NCBI GenBank assembly: GCA_017965495.1
Contig: JAGCPW010000008.1
Span: 1-37,968 of the forward strand
Length of the DNA stretch: 37,968 nt
Reading direction: 5' to 3'
Source: Eubacterium sp.
GTDB lineage: Bacteria; Bacillota; Clostridia; Lachnospirales; Lachnospiraceae
Below are positions 18,648 to 26,264 of the stretch, piece by piece. The stretch's first letter is position 1; every line of letters begins with the position of its first letter. The position numbers were made by a program, and so were the translations under genes. The notes beneath the pieces are model-generated. The model saw only the letters and a program-made list of their open reading frames with translations, had not been told where the DNA came from and did no database searches.

Positions 18648-20868
18648 GAGAGAATTAAAATCATATTTTTCATCAGTAATCGGCTGTATCTTTATTGCAG
18701 CAATGATACTCATTTCCGGAATATTCTTTGTGCTATATAACATGATGCAAGGATATCCAAATATGGAGCCACCAGTGTTCTACGGAGCTATGGGATTGGC
18801 ACTATTTGTACCAGTATTAACAATGAAAGTAATGGCTGATGAGAGACGTCAAAAGACAGATCAATTAATTTTGACTTCTCCAGTTTCACTATTCAAAGTG
18901 GTAATGGGTAAATATTTAGCATTACTTACAATATTTGCTATCCCAGTACTAGTAATGTGCATTTATCCATTGATTCTATCAATATTTGGAACAGTATCAT
19001 TTACACTTGCGTACGTAACAATTCTAGGATTTGTCCTATATGGTGCAGCATTGATAGCAGTAGGTGTATTTATTTCATCTATCACTGAGATGCAAATCAT
19101 TGCAGCTATTATAGGTGTAGTAATAATGTTCTTGGGATTCTTTATGAATACAATCACAGGATTGATTTCTCAAAGTGGAAATATTGCTACAGATATTTTA
19201 GGTGTGTTCGATACTATGACACCGCTCAACAATATTATGGCGGGACAAATTACCTTAAGTAACATTGTTTACTACGTTTCTATTATTGTATTGTTCTTGT
19301 TCCTTACATGTCAGTCAGTTCAAAAGCGCAGATGGAGTGCGTCAAAGAACACAATTGGAACAAGTGTATTTAGTGCAGTTACAATAGCAATTGTTTTAGT
19401 ACTTGTAGTATTTGTAAACTTGCTAGCAAACGTTGTTACAAAGAATGTATCAGCAGCTACTATAGATACAACACAAGAGAAAATATATTCAATTTCAGAT
19501 AAAACAGAAAAGATGCTTAGCAAGTTAGATAAAGATATTGATATTTATGTAATGTCTTCAAAAGGTGCTATGCAGAAAGATGTCTATAAAGACTATATTT
19601 ATAAAACATTGCAAAGATACGAGGCTGCATCAAGCCACATCAATGTTGAATATAAAGACACTAAGCAGAATCCAAACTTCTACAAAGAATATACTGATCA
19701 AAGTCCAACCGAAGGAAGTTTGATTGTACTTAATAAAAAGAATAAGAAATCAAAAGTAATTGATTATCAAGATATGTTTGTTATGGATCAACAAGCAGCT
19801 ATGTATGGACAACAATCTCAACCTACAGCCTTTGACGCAGAAGGACAGATTGATAATGCGTTATCATATGTTCAGTCAGACGAGTTGTATACTGTCTATC
19901 AGGTAGAGGGACACAAAGAAACTGCAGACCCTCAGGCACTTGGAACAATTGAGAACATGACAGACATTATCAAAAAACATAATGGACAGATTAAGACAAT
20001 TAATCTTAATACAAAGAAAGGTCAAGATGAATTAAACACAGAAAAGTGTGCAGTTCTATTAATCTTAGGCCCACAGAAAGACTATACAAAGAATGAGGCT
20101 AATCTTGTAAAGAAATACTTGGAAGAAGGCGGAAAAGTAATTATGGGATTAGAAGCAGCTACATCTTATGGTGAAGATAAAGCTAATTTCTATTCAATTT
20201 TGGAAGCTTATAACATTAAGGTTCAAAAGGGTATAGTGGCTGAAAATGATGAAAACTGCTATATGCCTATGCAGATGGATGGATCAGGCGGACCATTATT
20301 TGCAATTGCAGAAGGAAAAGAAGGATTTGCCGATGGCATCTCCGGACCTGTAGTTTCACCTTATAGCATTGGTTTGACTAAGAAAGACAAGAAGAATGAG
20401 GATATAATTTACTCATCACTTACACCTTCTTCAGATAAAGCAGTGCTTAAGACAGACCCTGACCATGCAAAGAAGAGTACAAAAGAAAAGGGTGATGTGA
20501 GTGGACCATTTGACTTTATAGTCTCTGTTGAGAAAAATGTGGCAGCTACTGAGCCTTCAAGTGTAGGAACAGACAAAGCTAACACTAAGCAAGCAGAAAT
20601 GCTAGTTTACTCATCAGTTTATTCACTTTCTGACAGTATCGATTCAATGTCATCAAATGCTAATACAGAAGTGTTAAGCAACGCCCTAGATAAATATATT
20701 GATACAGATGTGGAAACTGTAACTGTTCCTAAGAAAAGTTTGCAAGTACAGCCACTAACAGTATCTAATATGGCAGTAAGAATCTGCATGATAGTATTTG
20801 TGATTGCTCTTCCAATCTTGATTCTAGGATTTGGAATTATCACATGGGCTGTAAGGAGAAAGAAATAA
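18631..20868 (+). CDS. Fused ABC-2 permease and GldG-like auxiliary protein
   Basis: A 745-residue membrane protein joining two modules. Residues about 1-235 form an ABC-2 permease with six hydrophobic segments (GldF/NosY type; AIYKRELKSYFSSVIG, MKVMADERRQKTDQLIL). After the basic junction VQKRRWSASKN comes another membrane segment (about 245-270) and a large extracytoplasmic GldG-like domain (about 275-705; YQVEGHKE, CAVLLILGPQKDYTKNEANLVKKYLEEGGKVI), then a final membrane segment and RRKK tail. In many systems these are two proteins. The ATG at 18631 lies 9 bases from AGGAGG; the in-frame GTG at 18625 is only 3 bases away and was rejected. It forms a transporter with the upstream ATPase. 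Confidence 0.88.
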   Translation: MKAIYKRELKSYFSSVIGCIFIAAMILISGIFFVLYNMMQGYPNMEPPVFYGAMGLALFVPVLTMKVMADERRQKTDQLILTSPVSLFKVVMGKYLALLTIFAIPVLVMCIYPLILSIFGTVSFTLAYVTILGFVLYGAALIAVGVFISSITEMQIIAAIIGVVIMFLGFFMNTITGLISQSGNIATDILGVFDTMTPLNNIMAGQITLSNIVYYVSIIVLFLFLTCQSVQKRRWSASKNTIGTSVFSAVTIAIVLVLVVFVNLLANVVTKNVSAATIDTTQEKIYSISDKTEKMLSKLDKDIDIYVMSSKGAMQKDVYKDYIYKTLQRYEAASSHINVEYKDTKQNPNFYKEYTDQSPTEGSLIVLNKKNKKSKVIDYQDMFVMDQQAAMYGQQSQPTAFDAEGQIDNALSYVQSDELYTVYQVEGHKETADPQALGTIENMTDIIKKHNGQIKTINLNTKKGQDELNTEKCAVLLILGPQKDYTKNEANLVKKYLEEGGKVIMGLEAATSYGEDKANFYSILEAYNIKVQKGIVAENDENCYMPMQMDGSGGPLFAIAEGKEGFADGISGPVVSPYSIGLTKKDKKNEDIIYSSLTPSSDKAVLKTDPDHAKKSTKEKGDVSGPFDFIVSVEKNVAATEPSSVGTDKANTKQAEMLVYSSVYSLSDSIDSMSSNANTEVLSNALDKYIDTDVETVTVPKKSLQVQPLTVSNMAVRICMIVFVIALPILILGFGIITWAVRRKK

Positions 20869-21452
20869 TGAAGAAGAGTCAAATTATTACACTAGTTGTT
20901 CTCGTGGTAGTTCTTGGAGCTTGTATTGCTGGATACTTTGTTGGCAAGCAATATTTTGCAGATAAAGAGAAGAAGGAAGAAGCAGCTAAGACTACTACAG
21001 CTTTAAAAATAGATACAAGTAAAGTGACAGGTGTAGCTTATTCTTACAATGGTAAAACTTTTACTATTGGGAAGGTTGGCGACATTTGGACTAACGTGGA
21101 TGATTCTAAGATGAAGTTAAATCAAATGGATGTTGGAACAATGATTGGTACACTTAGAAACATTAAAGCGGACACAGTGATTGAAAATCCAAAAGACATT
21201 AGCCAATACGGATTTACCAAGACAAAGAATGGCATTAAGCCAAAAACACAAGAAATATATGTAAAGACTGGAAGCGATAAATATTATGATATATTTGTTG
21301 GATCTCCAAACCCATACAATCAATCGGCATATTATGTAATGATTAAGGGTGATAACAATGTTTACTTGGTAGATGGGGGCTTCACTGCAGAATTTAGCAA
21401 GACACTCAATGAACTTGAGCAGGAGAGTGCCACAGCTGATGTAAATCAATAA
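20868..21452 (+). CDS. DUF4340-like membrane-anchored protein, third gene of the ABC operon
   Basis: A 194-residue protein with an N-terminal membrane anchor (about residues 4-27) and an extracytoplasmic region resembling the start of DUF4340 (TGVAYSYNGKTFTIGKVGDIW, MIGTLRNIKADTVIENPKDISQYGF, YYDIFVGSPNPYNQSAYYVMI). DUF4340 genes regularly sit at the end of Gld-type ABC operons. Many family members are longer with repeated units; this one has a single unit. The ATG at 20868 overlaps the preceding stop by one base and has AAGGAG; the frame extends upstream to 20844 but only inside the preceding gene. It is likely an accessory component of the transporter, with unknown activity. Confidence 0.82.
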   Translation: MKKSQIITLVVLVVVLGACIAGYFVGKQYFADKEKKEEAAKTTTALKIDTSKVTGVAYSYNGKTFTIGKVGDIWTNVDDSKMKLNQMDVGTMIGTLRNIKADTVIENPKDISQYGFTKTKNGIKPKTQEIYVKTGSDKYYDIFVGSPNPYNQSAYYVMIKGDNNVYLVDGGFTAEFSKTLNELEQESATADVNQ

Positions 21453-21460
21453 ATAACACA

Positions 21461-21498
21461 AGAAAAGTCAAAGTATGCTTCTTTGACTTTTCTTTTTT
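21461..21498 (+). terminator. Intrinsic terminator of the ABC transporter operon
   Basis: A 13-bp stem, AGAAAAGTCAAAG (21461-21473) with CTTTGACTTTTCT (21481-21493), leads into a T run. Its 3' arm contains the -35 box of the next promoter. Confidence 0.92.
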
Positions 21499-21511
21499 AT
21501 TGTGATAATAT
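21483..21511 (+). promoter_or_regulatory. Predicted promoter for tRNA-Leu
   Basis: TTGACT (21483-21488) and TAATAT (21506-21511) have 17-base spacing. An alternative extended -10, TGTGATAAT, ends at 21509. The start site would fall about 8 bases before the tRNA. Confidence 0.65.
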
Positions 21512-21525
21512 TTTTCTTGCGTTAA

Positions 21526-21610
21526 GCGGAAGTGTCGGAATTGGCAGACGAGCAAGATTAAGGATCTTGTGAGCGTTATGCTCGTGAGGGTTCAAGTCCC
21601 TTCTTCCGCA
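21526..21610 (+). tRNA. tRNA-Leu, anticodon AAG
   Basis: An 85-base class II tRNA. The acceptor stem GCGGAAG (21526-21532) pairs with CTTCCGC (21603-21609), with discriminator A at 21610. The anticodon stem CAAGA/TCTTG (21553-21557, 21565-21569) encloses loop TTAAGGA, giving anticodon AAG at 21560-21562 with G37. The long variable arm uses GAGC/GCTC, and the T arm has TTCAAGT. CCA is not encoded; a run of T follows at once. A34 would probably be deaminated to inosine to read CUU, CUC and possibly CUA. The leucine identity rests on the long variable arm, A73 and the CUN anticodon. Confidence 0.95.
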
Positions 21611-21635
21611 TTTTTTTTATTTGAGGAGGTTTTTT

Positions 21636-22109
21636 ATGAAAAAAATAAGTATACTTATGGTGCTTGTAATAATGTCTACATTACTCTTTTCAGGATGTGG
21701 AAAAGAATATGTAGAGGGAACAAAACTTAGAACGGATGGAGTATATCAATCAAAGCTAAAAGATAGTAATGGAGAATGTTCTTATATTTGCTTTTATGAA
21801 GATGGAAAAGCTGCGACCGTGAGTGATGATAGTGTAGACAGTCCAGAAAAAGCATATGAGGCATTTCACGACGGCTCTATTATTTGCAATCATTCAACAT
21901 CATTCCAAACTTCAGGTGGAGTAATAGTGAGAGAAGATCAAGGTGGCAAGACCGTAAAAATGGCCCCTACTTGTATATTTACGATACAAGTTAACACAGG
22001 AACTACTACATATACATGCTACTTGAGAGGAAATGTGCTTGAATGCGATATTGTTAACCCAATTAGAACAACAAACAATAAAAAATATGAATTTATTCCA
22101 ATAGACTAA
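21636..22109 (+). CDS. Small lipoprotein of unknown function
   Basis: A 157-residue predicted lipoprotein. MKKISILMVLVIMSTLLFSGC ends in an LFSGC lipobox, with Cys21 as the lipidation site. The mature part is short and probably beta-rich (GVYQSKLKDSNGECSYICFYEDGKAATVS..., then TCIFTIQVNTGTTTYTCYLRGNVLECDI), with six cysteines after the lipobox. I recognise no family. The ATG at 21636 lies behind GAGGAGG; an in-frame TTG at 21621 is less likely. The start lies only 25 bases after the tRNA-Leu gene, so it may be expressed by read-through of the tRNA transcript. A terminator follows. Confidence 0.8.
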   Translation: MKKISILMVLVIMSTLLFSGCGKEYVEGTKLRTDGVYQSKLKDSNGECSYICFYEDGKAATVSDDSVDSPEKAYEAFHDGSIICNHSTSFQTSGGVIVREDQGGKTVKMAPTCIFTIQVNTGTTTYTCYLRGNVLECDIVNPIRTTNNKKYEFIPID

Positions 22110-22111
22110 AC

Positions 22112-22141
22112 AAATCGGTGGTGTTGCGCCACCGGTTTTTT
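22112..22141 (+). terminator. Intrinsic terminator before dnaG
   Basis: CGGTGGTG (22116-22123) pairs with CGCCACCG (22127-22134), with flanking AAA/TTT pairs and six T. It is 1-3 bases from the lipoprotein stop and 20 bases before dnaG. Confidence 0.92.
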
Positions 22142-22151
22142 ATTGTATAAT
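22124..22151 (+). promoter_or_regulatory. Predicted dnaG promoter overlapping the terminator
   Basis: A consensus TATAAT (22146-22151) lies 9 bases before the dnaG ATG. The best -35 (TTGCGC, 22124-22129, 16-base spacing) lies inside the terminator stem. The predicted start site, near 22158, leaves 2-4 bases of leader. Confidence 0.6.
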
Positions 22152-22160
22152 ATTACTAGT

Positions 22161-23918
22161 ATGTTTTATTCAGAAGACACAATTGAACAGGTCAGAAGCG
22201 AGAATAACATAGTTGATGTAATAGGCGATTATGTGAAGCTTACAAAGAAGGGTAGCTCTTATTTTGGACTTTGTCCGTTCCATAATGAGAAGACACCTTC
22301 ATTTTCTGTGTCTCCACATAAGCAAATGTTTTACTGTTTCGGTTGTGGAGAGGGCGGAAATGTTATTTCGTTTTTAATGAAATATGAAAACTACAGTTTC
22401 ACTGAGGCTATGGAAGTGTTGGCGAATCGTGCTGGAATTACTCTTCCAAAGCAAGAGTATTCAAAAGCCAAGAAGCAAGAACAAGATCTAAAGACTAAGA
22501 TTATTGAAGCAAACACAGAAGCAGCTAAGTATTATTATCATCTTCTTATGTCTAAACGTGGACAGACAGCTTATCACTACTTGAGAGGTCGCGAGTTAGA
22601 TGATGAGACTATTACTGGCTTTGGTTTGGGCTATTCTGATAAATACAGCAATAACCTTTATAACTACCTAAAGGAAAAAGGTTATGATGATAACTTGTTA
22701 AAAGAGACTGGACTTTTCACATTCGATGAGAAGCGCGGTGTTAATGATAAATTCTGGAACAGGGTAATGTTCCCAATTATGGATGCTAATAACAGAGTGG
22801 TAGCTTTTGGTGGTCGTGTGATGGGCGATGCTATGCCTAAATATTTGAACTCACCAGAGACCAAGGTATTTAACAAAAGCCACACTGTATATGGCTTAAA
22901 CAAAGCAAGAAAAGCAAGAGACAACTATTTTATAGTTTGTGAAGGATATATGGATGTTATAAGTTTGCACCAGGCTGGTTTTACTAATGCTGTGGCAGCG
23001 CTTGGAACATCATTCACATCTGGACATGCATCTTTGATTAAGAGATATGTGGATGAGGTGGTATTGTCATTTGACAGTGACGAGGCTGGAACAAAGGCGG
23101 CACTTCGCGCTATTCCATATCTTCGTGATGTTGGATTAAAGATTAAGGTTCTAAATATGGACCCATACAAAGATCCTGACGAGTTCATTAAAGAACTTGG
23201 CAAGGAAGAGTACGAGAAGAGAATTAAGAATGCTACTAACTTCTTTATCTTTGAAGTGGGTGCAAAGCAAAAAGAGTTTAACTTAAATGACCCACAAGAA
23301 AAAACACAGTTCCACAATGAAGTGGCAAGCATGCTACTTGAGTTTAAGGATGATGTAGAGAGAAAGAACTATATTGAGGCGGTTTGTTCTGAGTTTGATA
23401 TTCCAAAAGATGGTTTGGAAAGTCTAGTTAAGAGCAAAGCCCTAACTTATGTAGAAAAAGATAGAAAGTATGAAGAGAAGAAATTTGTATCTAAAGAGCA
23501 GAAGAAAGAAAACGCCACAGTAGGTGCGCAGAGAATTCTTCTTGCTTGTCTGCTTGATAGACCAGAAATATTTGGAAGAGTAAAAGAAGTTATTAGTCCA
23601 GATGACTTTGGCGATGAATTCTACGTAAATGTCGCTACCAAATTCTGGGAGCAGATGGAAGCAGGAACACCTAACCCAGCATCTATAATGGGTCAATTTA
23701 CAGATGAAGAAGAGCACAAGAAAGTGGCAGCACTTTTTGTATCACCTATTAGTAATGAATTAGAAAATGCTGAGTTGGAGCGTGCAATTAACGACTCAGT
23801 TATTAAAATAAAGAAGGAGAGTCTTGAGAGAAAATCTGCAAATGCAAAAGACATTAATGAACTTCAAGACTTGATGAAACAGCAAAAGGACTTGGAGAAA
23901 GTTCATATTAAGTTATAG
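22161..23918 (+). CDS. dnaG: DNA primase
   Basis: A 585-residue DnaG, which makes the RNA primers for replication. It has a CHC2 zinc finger (Cys38, His41, Cys59, Cys62), an RNA-polymerase domain with FPIMDANNRVVAFGGR, a TOPRIM core with VCEGYMDVISL and SFDSDEAG, and a C-terminal helicase-interaction region from about residue 440. The family N-terminus (MFYSEDTIEQVRSENNIVDV) fixes the start at ATG 22161; a TTG at 22143 would add unlikely residues. There is no Shine-Dalgarno sequence, and the promoter -10 box is 9 bases upstream, so the mRNA may be leaderless. trmK follows after one base; sigA, usually between them, is absent. Confidence 0.97.
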   Translation: MFYSEDTIEQVRSENNIVDVIGDYVKLTKKGSSYFGLCPFHNEKTPSFSVSPHKQMFYCFGCGEGGNVISFLMKYENYSFTEAMEVLANRAGITLPKQEYSKAKKQEQDLKTKIIEANTEAAKYYYHLLMSKRGQTAYHYLRGRELDDETITGFGLGYSDKYSNNLYNYLKEKGYDDNLLKETGLFTFDEKRGVNDKFWNRVMFPIMDANNRVVAFGGRVMGDAMPKYLNSPETKVFNKSHTVYGLNKARKARDNYFIVCEGYMDVISLHQAGFTNAVAALGTSFTSGHASLIKRYVDEVVLSFDSDEAGTKAALRAIPYLRDVGLKIKVLNMDPYKDPDEFIKELGKEEYEKRIKNATNFFIFEVGAKQKEFNLNDPQEKTQFHNEVASMLLEFKDDVERKNYIEAVCSEFDIPKDGLESLVKSKALTYVEKDRKYEEKKFVSKEQKKENATVGAQRILLACLLDRPEIFGRVKEVISPDDFGDEFYVNVATKFWEQMEAGTPNPASIMGQFTDEEEHKKVAALFVSPISNELENAELERAINDSVIKIKKESLERKSANAKDINELQDLMKQQKDLEKVHIKL

Positions 23919-23919
23919 T

Positions 23920-24576
23920 ATGTTATCAAAAAGACTTAAAACAGTAGCAAATTTACTAACACCTTGTGAAAAGGTGGCAGACGTAGGCACAGATCATGGA
24001 TATGTGCCTATATATTTAGTGCAAGAAAATATATGTAAGTTTGCATATGCAATGGATGTGAATGAAGGTCCTTTAGCTATTGCTAAGAGTAATATTAAAG
24101 AAGCTGGATTAGAGGACCAGATTGAAACTATTTTGTCGGACGGTTTCGATAGCTTTGGCGATAGAAAAGCGGATGCGATTATTATAGCTGGAATGGGTGG
24201 AGATTTAATTGTTGATATTTTAACTCGTGCTAGAACATACAGTTTTAATGAAATGATTTTGTCCCCACACAAAAGAGCGGATTTGGTTAGGAAATTTTTG
24301 TCGAATAGCGGATACAAAATATCTGATGAAAAAATGGTGGAAGATGCTGGCAAGTATTATCCAATAATTAAAGCTAATAAAGGTGAGGGATATTGCAATC
24401 AAGTTCAGTTAGAGTTTGGCCCGGTTCTTTTGAAAAACAAAGATGAGACTTTGAAGGAATATTTAGATATCGAATATCAAAAGTTTTCGAGGATAAAGAA
24501 CGGACTAGAAAAAGAAGATAAAGAACTAGATAAAAAGTTAGAATTAATCAAAAAGGGATTGAACTGTTTTGAATAG
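23920..24576 (+). CDS. trmK: tRNA (adenine(22)-N1)-methyltransferase
   Basis: A 218-residue SAM-dependent methyltransferase of the TrmK/YqfN family, which forms m1A22 in certain tRNAs of Gram-positive bacteria. It shows the opening RLKTVANLLTPCEKVADVGTDHGYVPIYL with SAM motif I, the IIIAGMGGDLIVDIL motif, and ILSPHKRADLVRKFL; a C-terminal coiled-coil-like helix (KNGLEKEDKELDKKLELIKK) is typical. It follows dnaG with a single base between and no clear ribosome-binding site, so it is probably translationally coupled. In Bacillus the neighbour downstream is yqfO; here it is a nucleoside-kinase-like gene. The family is clear; activity is inferred. Confidence 0.93.
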   Translation: MLSKRLKTVANLLTPCEKVADVGTDHGYVPIYLVQENICKFAYAMDVNEGPLAIAKSNIKEAGLEDQIETILSDGFDSFGDRKADAIIIAGMGGDLIVDILTRARTYSFNEMILSPHKRADLVRKFLSNSGYKISDEKMVEDAGKYYPIIKANKGEGYCNQVQLEFGPVLLKNKDETLKEYLDIEYQKFSRIKNGLEKEDKELDKKLELIKKGLNCFE

Positions 24577-24587
24577 AGGTTATTGAT

Positions 24588-26246
24588 ATGTTTAATGTAA
24601 AAATCAAAGACAAAACAATACAGGTGGAAGAGTTCACATCAGTGGTGGATATCGCAAATGAATACAAGGATGAGTATGAGCACGATATCGTTCTTGCTAT
24701 GATTGATGGAAAACTAGCAGAACTCTCCAAATCCATAGAGGAAGACTGCACTTTAGAGTTTTTAACTACTGCGGATAAGATTGGTAGTGACTGCTATAGA
24801 AGAAGTGTCGTGTTTATGATGCTTAAAGCTATTTATAAAAAAGTTGATAAAGATTCGTTTGAAAAAGTTTCAGTAAATTATTCTTTGCAGAAAGGTCTTT
24901 ACTGTGAGATTCATGGTGATGTTAAAATAACTGAAGAGTTGCTTGAAACTATTAAGACTGAGATGAAAAGTTTAAACGAGAGAGACTTGCTAATTGCTAA
25001 GAATACTCTTCCTGTTCATCAGGCTATCAAACGTTTTGAACACTATAAGATGAAAGATAAAGTTAACCTATTTAAGTATCGCAGATCTTCTAGAGTTAAC
25101 ATTTATAATATTGGTGGATTTGAAGATTACTTTTATGGGTATATGGCTTACTCCACAGGAATTTTAAAATACTTTGAACTTACAAAGTATAAAAATGGAT
25201 TTGTTCTAAGGACTCCAGATCCATCGGCACCTACAGAGATTCCAGAGTTTATAGAGGAAGATAAACATTTTGAAGCACTCAATGATTCAACAGAGTGGGC
25301 AGAGATGATGGGAGTGCCTACTATAGGCGATGTGAACAATGCTATTTGTGATGGATCAATTAGAAATATCATTATGGTGCAAGAGGCTTACCAGGAAAAG
25401 AAGATTGGTGATATTGCATCAGACATTGCTAGTAGAGATGGAGTGAAGTTTGTTTTGATTGCTGGACCTTCAGCATCAGGCAAGACATCATTTGCTAACA
25501 GACTTTCAGTTCAGTTAGTAGGACAAGGTTTAAAGCCTCATCTAATCTCAGTAGATAATTATTTTGTTGATAGAAAAGACAATCCAGTGGATGAAGATGG
25601 AAATCTAGATTACGAAGTAATAGAAGCATTGGATCTAGAAGGATTCAATAGAGATATGGAAGCGCTTTTAAACGGTGAAGAAGTGGAACTTCCAGAATAT
25701 GATTTTGATTCAGGCACACAAAGAAAAAGCGGAAAGTTTTTAAAACTAGAAAAGAATGATGTTTTAGTAATCGAAGGAATTCATTGCTTGAATGAAAAGA
25801 TGACTTACAAGTTAGATGCTGATAGAAAATATAAGATTTATATTAGCGCATTGACTCCACTGCGTATAGATGAACACAATAGAATTTCAGCATCAGACTG
25901 GAGATTGCTTCGTCGTTTGGTAAGAGATTTAAGAACTCGATCTAAATCAGCGCAAATGACAATTGAAATGTGGCACAGGGTAAGAAGAGGTGAGGAGAAA
26001 AATATTTTCCCTTATGAGGCAGATGCAGATGCCATCTTTAACTCAGCTATGATTTATGAACCATCTGTACTTAAGGTATATACAGAGCCTACACTGTTTA
26101 GCGTAGTGGAGGGTTCACAAGAATACTTAGAAGCGAACAGACTACTTAAATTTTTAGATTATGTATTGCCATTACCAGAAGATGATTTGCCAAAAAATTC
26201 AATTATGCGAGAATTTATTGGTGGAAGTTCTATAGTTAAAGAATAA
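24588..26246 (+). CDS. Uridine-kinase-like protein with ThrRS-like N-terminus
   Basis: A 552-residue fusion. Residues 1-61 form a TGS-like domain and about 65-155 align with the editing domain of threonyl-tRNA synthetase, including GLYCEI (ThrRS GFYYDF) and the LETIKTEMK/LPVHQAIKRF stretch. The editing histidines are lost: ThrRS His72 and His76 correspond to Arg72 and Phe76 at identical numbering. From about 280 on it is a P-loop kinase of the uridine kinase/phosphoribulokinase type, with Walker A GPSASGKT (293-300), SVDNYFVDR, VLVIEGIHCLN and the YISALTPLRID block. Such fusions are usually annotated as nucleoside kinase. Substrate and the role of the N-terminus are unknown. It starts 11 bases after trmK with GAGGT. 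Confidence 0.87.
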   Translation: MFNVKIKDKTIQVEEFTSVVDIANEYKDEYEHDIVLAMIDGKLAELSKSIEEDCTLEFLTTADKIGSDCYRRSVVFMMLKAIYKKVDKDSFEKVSVNYSLQKGLYCEIHGDVKITEELLETIKTEMKSLNERDLLIAKNTLPVHQAIKRFEHYKMKDKVNLFKYRRSSRVNIYNIGGFEDYFYGYMAYSTGILKYFELTKYKNGFVLRTPDPSAPTEIPEFIEEDKHFEALNDSTEWAEMMGVPTIGDVNNAICDGSIRNIIMVQEAYQEKKIGDIASDIASRDGVKFVLIAGPSASGKTSFANRLSVQLVGQGLKPHLISVDNYFVDRKDNPVDEDGNLDYEVIEALDLEGFNRDMEALLNGEEVELPEYDFDSGTQRKSGKFLKLEKNDVLVIEGIHCLNEKMTYKLDADRKYKIYISALTPLRIDEHNRISASDWRLLRRLVRDLRTRSKSAQMTIEMWHRVRRGEEKNIFPYEADADAIFNSAMIYEPSVLKVYTEPTLFSVVEGSQEYLEANRLLKFLDYVLPLPEDDLPKNSIMREFIGGSSIVKE

Positions 26247-26264
26247 ATAGTTATAGGAGGATAT

